From: Blautia massiliensis (ex Durand et al. 2017)
GTDB lineage: Bacteria > Bacillota > Clostridia > Lachnospirales > Lachnospiraceae
Direction: 5' to 3'
NCBI RefSeq assembly: GCF_001487165.1
Contig: NZ_LN913006.1
Coordinates: 2,529,220-2,593,219 of the forward strand
DNA length: 64,000 nt
The notes under the pieces: model-generated
Seen by the model: only the letters and a program-made list of their open reading frames with translations
Database searches by the model: none
Told to the model about the DNA's origin: nothing
Part shown: piece by piece, positions 22,881-32,271 of the stretch
Numbering within the stretch: position 1 is the stretch's first letter
How the letters are laid out: every line of letters begins with the position of its first letter
Made by a program: the position numbers and the translations under genes

Positions 22881-22936
22881 CGCTGGAAGATCAGCGACAA
22901 GCATTGTTGCTACTGACAGCGTATTTCTCTTTTAAG

Positions 22937-22964
22937 GGACAGTCTGAAACATGGCTGTCCTTTT
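22937..22964 (+). terminator. Stem-loop before tcpE (attenuator-like)
   Basis: GGACAG pairs with CTGTCC around a 12-nt loop containing GAAACATGG, and TTTTCTATTT follows. It lies between ardA and tcpE and could partly terminate transcription, separating early (ardA) from late (channel) genes. The layout repeats that at 11477-11504. Confidence 0.6.
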
Positions 22965-22989
22965 CTATTTTGAAAGGAGCTGAAAGAAC

Positions 22990-23388
22990 TTGAAAAAGAT
23001 TAAATCTTATACGGGTATCTGGAACGTGGAAAAAGTCTTGTATGCAATCAATGACTTTAACTTGCCCTTTCCCGTTACCTTTACACAGATTACATGGTTT
23101 GTGATTACGGAATTTATCATCATTCTGTTTGGGGATATTCCCCCACTTTCCATGATTGAGGGAGCATTTCTCAAATACTTTGGTATTCCCGTTGCTCTCA
23201 CATGGTTTATGTCGCAGAAAACCTTTGACGGAAAGAAGCCGTACAGCTTTTTGAAATCACAGATAACCTATGCCCTGCGACCAAAAATCACTTATGCAGG
23301 AAAAGCCGTAAAACTGCATAAGCAGATACTCAATGAAACAATCACGGCAGTAAGGAGTGTGAACTATGTTCCCGATAAAATATATTGA
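22990..23388 (+). CDS. tcpE: TcpE-family conjugal transfer membrane protein (Tn916 Orf17-like)
   Basis: 132 residues starting at TTG 22990 behind GAAAGGAG. It shows the TcpE/PrgI-like layout: a short cytosolic N-terminus (KSYTGIWNVEKVLYAI), two membrane helices (ITWFVITEFIIILFG and FLKYFGIPVALTWFM) and a cytosolic end with KKPYSFLKSQITYALRPK. It is a small inner-membrane component of the mating channel. The 3' end overlaps the VirB4-like gene by 23 nt. Confidence 0.88.
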   Translation: MKKIKSYTGIWNVEKVLYAINDFNLPFPVTFTQITWFVITEFIIILFGDIPPLSMIEGAFLKYFGIPVALTWFMSQKTFDGKKPYSFLKSQITYALRPKITYAGKAVKLHKQILNETITAVRSVNYVPDKIY

Positions 23389-25816
23389 CAATAACCTTGT
23401 CTGGAACAAGGACAATGAGGTGTTCGCTTACTATGAGCTGATACCGTACAACTATTCTTTCTTATCCGCAGAGCAGAAATTTATCGTGCATGACAGCTTT
23501 CGACAGCTTATCGCACAGTCCCGTGAGGGTAAAATTCATGCCTTGCAGATTGCCACAGAAAGCTCAATCCGAAGTCAGCAGGAACAGTCAAAGAAACTGG
23601 TAACTGGAAAATTAAAGGAAGTTGCCTGCCAGAAGATAGACGAGCAGACCGAAGCGTTAGTATCTATGATTGGGGACAATCAAGTGGACTACCGCTTTTT
23701 TCTTGGCTTTAAGCTCATGGTTACGGAAGAACAGCTCAATCTGAAGAACATCAAAAAATCGGCATGGCTGACGTTCACGGAATTTCTCCATGAAGTGAAC
23801 CACACGCTGATGAATGACTTTGTTTCCATGCCGAATGATGAAATCAACCGTTACATGAAAATGGAAAAGTTACTGGAAAATAAAATCTCCCGTCGCTTTA
23901 AGGTGCGTCGCTTGGAAATCAATGATTTTGGGTATCTCATGGAACATCTTTACGGCAGGGACGGTATCGCCTATGAAGATTATGAGTACCAGCTACCAAA
24001 GAAAAAATTGAACAAAGAAACGCTGATAAAATACTACGACCTTATCCGTCCGACAAGGTGTGTGATTGAGGAAAGCCAGCGGTATTTACGCTTGGAGCAT
24101 GAGGACAAGGAAAGCTATGTGTCCTATTTTACCGTCAATGCGATTGTCGGGGAGCTTGATTTTCCGTCGTCTGAAATCTTCTATTTCCAGCAACAGCAAT
24201 TCACATTCCCCGTTGATACTTCTATGAATGTAGAAATCGTGGAGAACCGTAAAGCATTAACAACCGTCCGCAACAAGAAAAAGGAATTGAAAGACCTTGA
24301 CAATCACGCTTATCAAGCAGGAAGTGAAACCAGCTCCAACGTGGTGGACGCATTAGACAGCGTGGACGAGCTGGAAACAGACTTAGACCAGACAAAAGAA
24401 AGTATGTATAAGCTCTCTTATGTAGTGCGTGTATCGGCTGATGATTTGGACGAATTAAAACGCCGTTGTGATGAAGTCAAGGACTTTTACGACGACCTCA
24501 ATGTAAAGCTGGTGCGTCCTGCTGGGGATATGCTGGGGCTTCATTCTGAATTTTTACCTGCCAGCAAGCGATATATCAACGACTATGTGCAGTATGTAAA
24601 ATCAGATTTCTTGGCAGGGCTTGGCTTTGGAGCGACACAGCAGTTAGGGGAAACTACGGGTATCTATATGGGCTATTCCGTTGATACGGGAAGAAATGTG
24701 TACCTGCAACCGTCTTTAGCTTCGCAGGGCGTAAAAGGCACAGTTACAAATGCCCTTGCTTCTGCTTTTGTCGGTTCGCTTGGCGGTGGTAAGTCGTTCT
24801 GCAACAATCTTCTGGTGTATTATTCGGTTCTCTTTGGGGGACAAGCGGTTATCTTAGACCCAAAATCAGAGCGTGGCAACTGGAAAGAAACGCTCCCAGA
24901 AATCGCCCATGAAATCAATATCGTAAACTTAACCAGCGACAAGGACAATGCAGGACTTCTTGACCCATTTGTGATTATGAAAGACAAAGAGGACGGAGCG
25001 ACGCTGGCAAAAGAAATTTTAACATTCTTAACGGGTATCTCTACCCGTGACGGAGATAAATTTCCTGTGCTTATTAGTGCAATCAGCAATGTATCTGAAA
25101 GCGAACACCGAGGGCTGTTAAATGTTATCACAGAATTACGGAAAGAAAATACGCCGATTGCGAACCATATTGCAAATCATATTGCCAGTTTTACGAACTA
25201 TGATTTTGCACATTTATTGTTTTCAGACGGGACAGTAAAAAATACAATCAGCCTAGATAATCAGCTCAATATCATTCAAGTAGCGGACTTAGTATTGCCA
25301 GATAAAGACACCACTTTTAATGAATACACGACCATTGAATTATTGTCGGTGTCTATGCTGATTGTGATTAGTACCTTTGCACTCGACTTCATTCACAGCG
25401 ACAGAAGCATTTTTAAGATTGTAGACCTTGATGAAGCGTGGGCGTTCTTAAATGTAGCACAAGGAGAAACGCTCTCTAACAAGCTGGTTCGTGCTGGACG
25501 AGCTATGCAGGCAGGCGTTTATTTTGTTACACAATCTTCTGGGGACGTGTCAAAGGAAAGTCTGAAAAACAATATCGGCTTGAAGTTTGCCTTTCGTTCT
25601 ACTGACATCAACGAGATAAAACAGACCTTAGAATTTTTCGGTATCGACAAGGACGATGAGAACAACCAGAAACGCCTGCGTGATTTGGAGAACGGACAAT
25701 GTTTATTACAGGACTTATACGGACGTGTCGGTGTGGTGCAGATACACCCCGTCTTTGAAGAACTGCTACACGCCTTTGATACCAGACCGCCCGTACAGAG
25801 AAATGAGGTGGAGTGA
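23366..25816 (+). CDS. VirB4/ConE-like conjugation ATPase (Tn916 Orf16-like, TcpF)
   Basis: An 816-residue ATPase energising the mating channel at the inner face of the membrane. The N-terminal ~400 residues form the channel-binding domain. The C-terminal RecA-like motor has Walker A GSLGGGKS near residue 470, Walker B KIVDLDEAWAFL near 685, and the VYFVTQSSGDVSKES and FAFRSTDINEIKQ segments typical of VirB4/TraC motors. The length matches Tn916 Orf16. It overlaps tcpE at the start and the next gene at the stop (TGATG). Confidence 0.92.
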   Translation: MFPIKYIDNNLVWNKDNEVFAYYELIPYNYSFLSAEQKFIVHDSFRQLIAQSREGKIHALQIATESSIRSQQEQSKKLVTGKLKEVACQKIDEQTEALVSMIGDNQVDYRFFLGFKLMVTEEQLNLKNIKKSAWLTFTEFLHEVNHTLMNDFVSMPNDEINRYMKMEKLLENKISRRFKVRRLEINDFGYLMEHLYGRDGIAYEDYEYQLPKKKLNKETLIKYYDLIRPTRCVIEESQRYLRLEHEDKESYVSYFTVNAIVGELDFPSSEIFYFQQQQFTFPVDTSMNVEIVENRKALTTVRNKKKELKDLDNHAYQAGSETSSNVVDALDSVDELETDLDQTKESMYKLSYVVRVSADDLDELKRRCDEVKDFYDDLNVKLVRPAGDMLGLHSEFLPASKRYINDYVQYVKSDFLAGLGFGATQQLGETTGIYMGYSVDTGRNVYLQPSLASQGVKGTVTNALASAFVGSLGGGKSFCNNLLVYYSVLFGGQAVILDPKSERGNWKETLPEIAHEINIVNLTSDKDNAGLLDPFVIMKDKEDGATLAKEILTFLTGISTRDGDKFPVLISAISNVSESEHRGLLNVITELRKENTPIANHIANHIASFTNYDFAHLLFSDGTVKNTISLDNQLNIIQVADLVLPDKDTTFNEYTTIELLSVSMLIVISTFALDFIHSDRSIFKIVDLDEAWAFLNVAQGETLSNKLVRAGRAMQAGVYFVTQSSGDVSKESLKNNIGLKFAFRSTDINEIKQTLEFFGIDKDDENNQKRLRDLENGQCLLQDLYGRVGVVQIHPVFEELLHAFDTRPPVQRNEVE

Positions 25817-28026
25817 TGAAAGAAAGGATAAAAGGTGCGTTCACAAAAAAGAAGATTTTCCACTTTCTCAAAATGGCTCTGTTCGTGGTGGCACTCTCCC
25901 TTATCCTGCTTTCACTTCTGGGGACGGTGGCTCATGCAACGGGGCTTGTGGACGATACCATAAACGCAGAAAATCTTTACTCAAAATATCCCCTTTCCAA
26001 CTACCAGCTTGATTTTTATGTGGATAATAGCTGGTCGTGGTTGCCGTGGAACTGGCTGGACGGGATTGGAAAATCGGTGCAGTACGGGCTTTACTGCATT
26101 ACCAACTTTGTCTGGACGATAAGCCTTTATTTAAGCAATGCTACGGGCTATGTGGTGCAGGAAGCCTATAAGCTGGACTTCATTAACGATATGGCAGACA
26201 GTATCGGAAAGAGCATACAGACCCTTGCAGGCGTAACACAGAACGGCTTTTCTTCTACGGGCTTTTATGTTGGTTTCCTGCTTCTCATTATCTTAGTGGT
26301 GGGACTTTATGTTGCCTATACGGGACTTATCAAACGGGAAACCAGCAAGGCACTTCACGCCGTTATCAACTTTGTAGTGGTGTTCGTACTGTCCGCTTCG
26401 TTTATCGCCTATGCTCCCGATTACATCAAGAAGATAAATGAATTTTCATCAGACATCAGTACCGCTTCACTTGATTTGGGAACAAAAATCATGCTCCCCA
26501 ACTCTGACAGCGAGGGCAAGGACAGCGTAGACTTGATACGGGACAGCTTATTTTCTATTCAAGTGGAACAGCCGTGGCTACTTCTGCAATTTGGAAACAG
26601 CAACGCAGAGGAAATCGGGGCAGACCGTGTAGAAGCTCTCGTATCGGCAAGCCCAGAGGACGAGGACGGAAAGACCAGAGAGGAAGTCGTGAAAACAGAA
26701 ATCGAGGACAACGACAACAACAATCTGACGATACCGCAGGTGGTAAACCGTTTAGGTATGGTGTTCTTCCTATTGTTCTTCAATTTAGGGATAACAATAT
26801 TTGTATTCTTGCTTACGGGCATGATGTTATTTAGCCAGATACTTTTTATTATCTTCGCTATGTTCCTGCCTATTAGTTTCTTGCTCTCTATGATACCGAG
26901 CTATGAAAGCATGGCAAAGCAGGCAATCGTAAGGGTATTTAATACCATAATGACACGGGCAGGAATAACGCTCATTGTAACGGTGGCGTTCAGTATTTCC
27001 AGTATGTTTTATAACATATCTACGGACTATCCGTTTTTCATGGTGGCGTTCTTGCAGATAGTGTGTTTCGCTGGTATCTACATGAAGCTGGGCGACTTAA
27101 TGAGTATGTTCTCTTTGAATGCTAACGACAGTCAAAGCATGGGACGCAGGATTTTCCGCAGACCGTATCTGTTTATGCGACATAGGGCTAGGCGTATGGA
27201 ACACCGTATTGCAAGGGCAGTAAGTGCTGGCGGTATTTCGGGTGGTGTGGCTGGTGCGGTGGCTGGAAGTGCCGTTGCTGGCAAACGAGCGGAAAGAAAA
27301 AATACAGCTTCTAAAGAAAATCGGGGCAATACCACTTCCAGCATGGGACAGCGAGCAGGCTCAAAGGTGGGTGCTGTCTTAGATACGAAAAATAAAGTGA
27401 AAGACAAGGCAAATGCTGTCAAAGAAAACATCAAGGATATGCCGACACAGACCGCTTATGCGGTATATTCCGCAAAGGAAAAGGCAAAGTCCAGCGTATC
27501 TGACTTCAAGCGTGGTATGGTGCAGGAACAGCAGTCCAGACAAACGGGACGATTGGAAAAGCAGACACAGCATAGACAAAATATCGCCGATAAGCGTATG
27601 GAGCTTCAAAAGGCACAAGAAGCAAGGCAGGCACAGCGAAAGGCTGACGGATCAGCGACAACGGGAGCTACCCGTCCCCATGAGCGACCAGCCACGGCTT
27701 CAACCATTCCAAAGCCGAGTATGGAAAAGACGCAGGAAGTCAAACGCCCTGCCACAGCGACCACTTCAAAAGCAAGCGAGCCAGTCAAGACAAATATTGT
27801 GAAAGAGCGTCCGCTATCTTCTGGTGCTTCTGATAGAAAAGCGACCCAGTCTGTACAGCCAGTACATAGGCAGAATGTAGAAAAAGTGGTATCGCAGGAA
27901 ACACGCCAGAACTACAAAGCAGAGCGTACTACAAAGACACAGACCTTTGAACAATCAAAGCGTACAACAGAACATACCGAAAAGAACCGTAGTCTTGTAA
28001 TGAAGAAAGGACAGAAGAAAAAATGA
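25816..28026 (+). CDS. VirB6-like mobilome membrane protein (CD3337/EF1877 family, Tn916 Orf15-like)
   Basis: The start was set at ATG 25816, overlapping the previous stop (TGATG) with GAGGTGG before it. The 736-residue protein has a signal-like N-terminus (LFVVALSLILLSLLGTVAHA), about seven further membrane helices between residues ~70 and 430, and a long, highly charged, Gln/Lys/Arg-rich cytosolic tail with Ala/Gly stretches. This is the polytopic channel component of Tn916-type conjugation systems (VirB6/ConG analogue). The tail may contact the coupling ATPases; that is inference. Confidence 0.88.
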   Translation: MKERIKGAFTKKKIFHFLKMALFVVALSLILLSLLGTVAHATGLVDDTINAENLYSKYPLSNYQLDFYVDNSWSWLPWNWLDGIGKSVQYGLYCITNFVWTISLYLSNATGYVVQEAYKLDFINDMADSIGKSIQTLAGVTQNGFSSTGFYVGFLLLIILVVGLYVAYTGLIKRETSKALHAVINFVVVFVLSASFIAYAPDYIKKINEFSSDISTASLDLGTKIMLPNSDSEGKDSVDLIRDSLFSIQVEQPWLLLQFGNSNAEEIGADRVEALVSASPEDEDGKTREEVVKTEIEDNDNNNLTIPQVVNRLGMVFFLLFFNLGITIFVFLLTGMMLFSQILFIIFAMFLPISFLLSMIPSYESMAKQAIVRVFNTIMTRAGITLIVTVAFSISSMFYNISTDYPFFMVAFLQIVCFAGIYMKLGDLMSMFSLNANDSQSMGRRIFRRPYLFMRHRARRMEHRIARAVSAGGISGGVAGAVAGSAVAGKRAERKNTASKENRGNTTSSMGQRAGSKVGAVLDTKNKVKDKANAVKENIKDMPTQTAYAVYSAKEKAKSSVSDFKRGMVQEQQSRQTGRLEKQTQHRQNIADKRMELQKAQEARQAQRKADGSATTGATRPHERPATASTIPKPSMEKTQEVKRPATATTSKASEPVKTNIVKERPLSSGASDRKATQSVQPVHRQNVEKVVSQETRQNYKAERTTKTQTFEQSKRTTEHTEKNRSLVMKKGQKKK

Positions 28027-29030
28027 AACTGAAACATATCGCTATCATTGGCAGTCTGTTTCCTATCCTCTTTTCTCTGGTGCTTTTCTTTGGTGTCTTG
28101 ATTAGTGCGGACAGCGACGACGAGAACAGTAACTTTTCTTCTGGCATTACGGGTATGAACTTATCCGCAGAAGTCTTGAAACATCAGCCTATGGTGGAAA
28201 AATATGCCAGGGAATACGGCATTTCCGAGTATGTCAATGTGCTACTGGCTATCATTCAAGTAGAAAGTGGCGGTACGGCAGAAGATGTTATGCAGAGTTC
28301 AGAAAGTCTGGGACTACCGCCCAACTCTTTAGATACAGAAAGCTCAATCAAGCAGGGGTGTAAATATTTTGCGTCCCTGCTTTCTTCCTGCAAAAATCAA
28401 GGTATCGACGATTTGAATGTAGCGATACAGTCCTATAACTATGGCGGTGGTTATGTGGGATATGTGGCAGGAAAAGGAAAGAAACATACCTACAATCTTG
28501 CAGAGAGCTTCGCCCGTGAGAAATCGGGCGGAAAGAAAGTAACCTACACCAACCCGATAGCTGTTGCGAAGAACGGGGGCTGGCGGTATGGCTATGGAAA
28601 TATGTTCTATGTGGAATTAGTCAATCAATATCTGACTGTGGCACATTTTGATAATGCGACGGCACAAGCGATTATGAATGAAGCGTTGAAATATCAAGGC
28701 TGGAAGTATGTGTATGGTGGCAGTAACCCGAACACTTCCTTTGATTGTAGCGGACTTGTGCAATGGTGCTATGGAAAAGCTGGTATCTCCTTACCGAGAA
28801 CAGCACAAGCACAGTATGACGCTACCCAACATCTTCCACTCTCGCAGGCAAAGGCTGGGGACTTGGTGTTTTTCCATTCCACCTATAATGCTGGTTCGTA
28901 TGTAACCCATGTGGGAATATATGTGGGAAATAACCAGATGTACCATGCAGGCGACCCGATAGGATATGCAGACCTAAGCAGTAGTTACTGGCAACAGCAC
29001 TTAATCGGTGCAGGACGAGTAAAACAATAG
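28023..29030 (+). CDS. Bifunctional lytic transglycosylase / NlpC-P60 hydrolase (Tn916 Orf14-like)
   Basis: A 335-residue cell-wall enzyme that opens peptidoglycan for the mating channel. One N-terminal membrane anchor (SLFPILFSLVLFFGVLI) is followed by a lysozyme-like domain at ~45-190 with the catalytic Glu in LLAIIQVESGG and the IQSYNYGGGYV signature. The C-terminal NlpC/P60 peptidase has Cys in FDCSGLVQWC (near residue 240) and His in YVTHVGIYVG (near 295). Both catalytic sites look intact. It overlaps the previous gene by ATGA. Confidence 0.93.
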   Translation: MKLKHIAIIGSLFPILFSLVLFFGVLISADSDDENSNFSSGITGMNLSAEVLKHQPMVEKYAREYGISEYVNVLLAIIQVESGGTAEDVMQSSESLGLPPNSLDTESSIKQGCKYFASLLSSCKNQGIDDLNVAIQSYNYGGGYVGYVAGKGKKHTYNLAESFAREKSGGKKVTYTNPIAVAKNGGWRYGYGNMFYVELVNQYLTVAHFDNATAQAIMNEALKYQGWKYVYGGSNPNTSFDCSGLVQWCYGKAGISLPRTAQAQYDATQHLPLSQAKAGDLVFFHSTYNAGSYVTHVGIYVGNNQMYHAGDPIGYADLSSSYWQQHLIGAGRVKQ

Positions 29031-29037
29031 AAAGGAC

Positions 29038-29958
29038 TTGAAAAATATGTTTAAGAAGAATAAGAAACAGACAGAAACTATCAAAGAACCAAAAGAAAAA
29101 AAGGTGCGTACTGTCAAGGTAGGCACACATCAGAAAACCGTGATTGCGTTGTGGGTGGTGCTTATCGCAAGCGTGAGTTTTGGAGTGTATAAGAATTTTA
29201 CGGCTATCGACCAGCACACGACCCACGAAAAAGAAATCATTGAGCTTCGCTTACAGGACACCAACGGGATAGAAAATTTCGTGAAGAACTTTGCGAAGTC
29301 CTACTACACATGGAGTAACAGTAAAGAAGCGATTGAAGCAAGGACGCAGGCAATCAACGGTTATCTGACAAAGGAATTGCAGGACTTGAATATAGATACC
29401 ATTAGAACCGATATACCGACCAGCTCCACAGTTACAGATGTGATTGTGTGGCATATCGAGCAATCGGGAACGGACACTTTTTCTGCTACCTACGAAGTAG
29501 ATCAGCAGATAAAAGAGGGAGAACAGACAAGAAATGTCAAGGCAACCTATACCGTAAAAGTCCATGTAGACGCTGACGGGGATATGGTAATCGTTCAGAA
29601 CCCTACCCTTGCACCAGCAATCGAAAAATCAGACTATGAGCTAAAGACACCAGAAGCAGACGCAAGCGTAGACGCTGATACCGTCAATGACGCTACCGCA
29701 TTTCTGGAAACATTCTTTAAGCTCTACCCAACAGCCACAGAAAAAGAGCTTGCCTACTATGTAGCTGGAAATGTGATTGAACCTATCGGCAGGGACTACC
29801 TTTATTCTGAATTGGTAAACCCTATCTTTACAAAGAACGGGGATAATGTGAAAGTCAAGGTAGCGGTAAAATTCCTTGATAATCAGACAAAGGCGACGCA
29901 GGTATCACAGTATGAGCTTGTGTTACAAAAGGATAGTAACTGGAAGATTGTAGGATAA
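29038..29958 (+). CDS. tcpC: TcpC-family conjugal transfer protein (Tn916 Orf13-like)
   Basis: 306 residues: a basic cytosolic start, one membrane helix (VIALWVVLIASVSFGVYKNF) and an extracytoplasmic part made of two NTF2-like domains, the first around FVKNFAKSYYTWSNSKEAIE and the second around TAFLETFFKLYPTATEKELAYY. TcpC is a VirB8-like assembly factor of Gram-positive mating channels. It is the last gene of the transfer operon and is followed by a bidirectional terminator. Confidence 0.9.
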   Translation: MKNMFKKNKKQTETIKEPKEKKVRTVKVGTHQKTVIALWVVLIASVSFGVYKNFTAIDQHTTHEKEIIELRLQDTNGIENFVKNFAKSYYTWSNSKEAIEARTQAINGYLTKELQDLNIDTIRTDIPTSSTVTDVIVWHIEQSGTDTFSATYEVDQQIKEGEQTRNVKATYTVKVHVDADGDMVIVQNPTLAPAIEKSDYELKTPEADASVDADTVNDATAFLETFFKLYPTATEKELAYYVAGNVIEPIGRDYLYSELVNPIFTKNGDNVKVKVAVKFLDNQTKATQVSQYELVLQKDSNWKIVG

Positions 29959-29965
29959 ATGATAT

Positions 29966-30020
29966 AAAAAGACCGTAGCCTGTAATATAACACTCTGATG
30001 TGATATACAAGCTACGGTTT
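29966..30020. terminator. Bidirectional terminator between tcpC and the histidine kinase gene
   Basis: ACCGTAGC (29972-29979) and GCTACGGT (30011-30018) form the stem, with an AT-rich extension inside. A-tract and T-tract flanks lie on the appropriate sides for both converging transcripts. Confidence 0.8.
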
Positions 30021-30022
30021 TG

Positions 30023-31399
30023 TCATTGATTATTTATAGGTAAGGAAATAGTTGTAGAAAAGCCTTTATTTAATGCACTTGAAATGGAAACTGTTCCTTT
30101 ATGAATAGAAATGATTTCTTTCACAAGAAGAAGTCCTAGACCATGTCGCAAATCTAACCTATTATCTGTACTTTGTAAATAATGAGGTGTCGATTGTATT
30201 TTTTGTAGTTCTTTTTCGGAAATTCCTTTTCCATTATCGCTGATTACTAATTCTAAATTATTTCCATTTATTTCTAATCTAACTGAAATTATACAGCCGT
30301 TTTCATTATGATTGATACTGTTAGAAATAATATTTTGTATTGCTCGACATAGCAATCTTTCGTCGCCTATAATAGTGATTTGTTCTGTATTATGGTTTAA
30401 GTTCAATTCAAATTCAAACTTATTATTTATATTGCTGTTTAGATATTCAGCAACAATTTCTCGTATCAATTTACAGAAATGAACTGGTTTTTCTTGATGT
30501 GGTTGCACATTATAATTTAATTGGCTTACAAGGTTTAAATCTTGAACCAAATTTTTGATTTTTACACTTTGAATTTTGATAATATTAGCTTGTTTTCTAG
30601 CGTTTTCCTCAACATTTAATGAAGAAGATATTCTATCTGCATATCCCATAATCATGGAAAGGGGTGTTCGTATATCGTGTGAAACGCCACTTATCCAGTT
30701 TGCTCTTGCTTGATTTTGTTTTTTTAATTGCAATGACGTTTCGTTGATACGATTTCCAATTTCTTCCAATTCTCCATTTATATTAAGTGTAACCGTTTCG
30801 CCGTGTGATAGTTTATCTATTCCATTGAGTATAGGGGAAATTTTTAACATCACATTTCGTTTTGATAAGTAGTACACAATAAATAGAATGGCAATATTTG
30901 ATACTAACATAATCAAAAAAAGAAAGGGTGTTTTCTGTATTGCTGATAAGGGAAGATAGTTAGTCATAAATTTTGAATAGCTGTTCTTTGGATAACCTAA
31001 TACTAATAAATCATTTCCTTGTTTCCATGTAAATACGGGATAATTTTCGATATACCCCTTAGAAAAGGTAGCAACATCTTGTAATGAATAGTTTAATGGT
31101 ATTTCTTTTGGTAGATTGTGTTTCCATACTACATTACCATTATCATCTATTACTATTCCCCAGATATTGTTTGTAACTAAATCTTTTTGACATTTATTAT
31201 TTAATATATATTCTCCATTTTGAATAGTAAGGTTATTAGATACTTTTTCTAGTATTTGAATAGGATTATCTTTGCTTATACTGTTGACAGTACCATTAAA
31301 AGTTAGGAAGAAAATTAATAAATCTAAAAGCACTATAAGAATTACTACTGATAAGTATATAAAGAAATGTTTACTGATAAATTTTCCAAAATTACGCAT
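30023..31399 (-). CDS. Sensor histidine kinase, lantibiotic-ABC module (CprK/NisK-like)
   Basis: 458 residues. Membrane helices at ~13-35 and ~158-178 bracket an extracytoplasmic sensor of ~120 residues. A HAMP-like linker leads to the H-box with phospho-accepting H241 (VSHDIRTPLSMIMGYAD), then the N-box (IQNIISNSINHN), G1 (VISDNGKGIS) and G2 (RHGLGLLLVKEI). It overlaps the response-regulator gene by 1 nt (TAATG) and lies divergently next to a lantibiotic-protection-type ABC transporter, which it probably controls. The likely signal is an antimicrobial peptide; this is inferred from the neighbourhood. Confidence 0.88.
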   Translation of the reverse strand: MRNFGKFISKHFFIYLSVVILIVLLDLLIFFLTFNGTVNSISKDNPIQILEKVSNNLTIQNGEYILNNKCQKDLVTNNIWGIVIDDNGNVVWKHNLPKEIPLNYSLQDVATFSKGYIENYPVFTWKQGNDLLVLGYPKNSYSKFMTNYLPLSAIQKTPFLFLIMLVSNIAILFIVYYLSKRNVMLKISPILNGIDKLSHGETVTLNINGELEEIGNRINETSLQLKKQNQARANWISGVSHDIRTPLSMIMGYADRISSSLNVEENARKQANIIKIQSVKIKNLVQDLNLVSQLNYNVQPHQEKPVHFCKLIREIVAEYLNSNINNKFEFELNLNHNTEQITIIGDERLLCRAIQNIISNSINHNENGCIISVRLEINGNNLELVISDNGKGISEKELQKIQSTPHYLQSTDNRLDLRHGLGLLLVKEIISIHKGTVSISSALNKGFSTTISLPINNQ

Positions 31400-32109
31400 T
31401 ATTGTAACCTGCTTTCCACGTTTATTTTATATCCCAATCCTTTAACAGTTATTAATGATTTTGGTTTTGAGGGGTTAAGTTCAATTTTTTCTCTTATACG
31501 TCGAATATGAGCAAGGAGAGAATTTCCATATCCAAATGGGTTATCGCCCCATACAGCTTCACAAAGAGCGTCTATTGTTACAATATGATTAGCATTTCGT
31601 ACAAGTGTTTCTAAAATATCATGTTCTTTTGCGGTAAGAGGTAAAACTTCATCGTTCTTTATAACTTGTGCATTAGCCAAATCAATTTTACAATCATGTA
31701 ATTCTATAAGAGGGCTATCTTCCTTATAACATCTGCGTAATACGGCATTTAGGCGAAAGACAAGTTCTTTTGGCATAAAGGGTTTTGTTATATAATCGTC
31801 AGCTCCTAACCCAAAACCAGAATATTTATCTTGTATATCATCTTTTGCAGTCAAAAATATTACTGGAATATTAGTGAAACTTCTTAGTGCGTCCATAAGT
31901 TCAAAACCGTTTCCGTCTGGAAGCATAACATCTAATATAGCTATATCTGGTTTTTCCTGTTGGCAGATTTCCAAAGCTGATTTTACACAATCAGCGGTAA
32001 TAATATTAAAAAAGTTTTCATCTTCTAATATGGTAATGAGCATACTTCTTAAACTTTCTTCATCATCAACTATTAATACTTTTTTTGATTTTAAGTATGT
32101 ATCTTTCAT
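31399..32109 (-). CDS. OmpR-family response regulator, lantibiotic-ABC module
   Basis: 236 residues: receiver domain with the acidic pair (VDDEE), phospho-accepting D60 (IAILDVMLPDG), Thr in VIFLTAKDD and Lys in DDYITKPF; then an OmpR-type winged helix (LTAKEHDILETLV, SLLAHIRRIREKIE, VKGLGYKI). It precedes and overlaps its cognate kinase. Its likely operator is the direct repeat at 32189-32208 in the divergent promoter of the ABC genes. Confidence 0.92.
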   Translation of the reverse strand: MKDTYLKSKKVLIVDDEESLRSMLITILEDENFFNIITADCVKSALEICQQEKPDIAILDVMLPDGNGFELMDALRSFTNIPVIFLTAKDDIQDKYSGFGLGADDYITKPFMPKELVFRLNAVLRRCYKEDSPLIELHDCKIDLANAQVIKNDEVLPLTAKEHDILETLVRNANHIVTIDALCEAVWGDNPFGYGNSLLAHIRRIREKIELNPSKPKSLITVKGLGYKINVESRLQ

Positions 32110-32188
32110 TTGTTTGTCACACTCTCTTTATCTTTTTCTTTATCCTATTATAACATTCTGAAAAAAGTTGAACAGTCATTTTCGCATT

Positions 32189-32208
32189 TGTAAGGTAAAT
32201 GTAAGGTA
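32189..32208 (+). promoter_or_regulatory. Direct-repeat operator upstream of the ABC genes
   Basis: TGTAAGGTA occurs twice with an 11-bp period (32189-32197 and 32200-32208), the spacing expected for an OmpR-type dimer on one DNA face. It lies just upstream of a promoter with -35 TTGCTG (32219-32224) and a -10 region near TATTAT about 16-17 nt later, driving the ABC genes. Confidence 0.6.
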
Positions 32209-32271
32209 GAGAGAATGTTGCTGTAATGTCGGTGTTTTATATTATAAGTAACGAGAAAGGAGTTAAAAATT

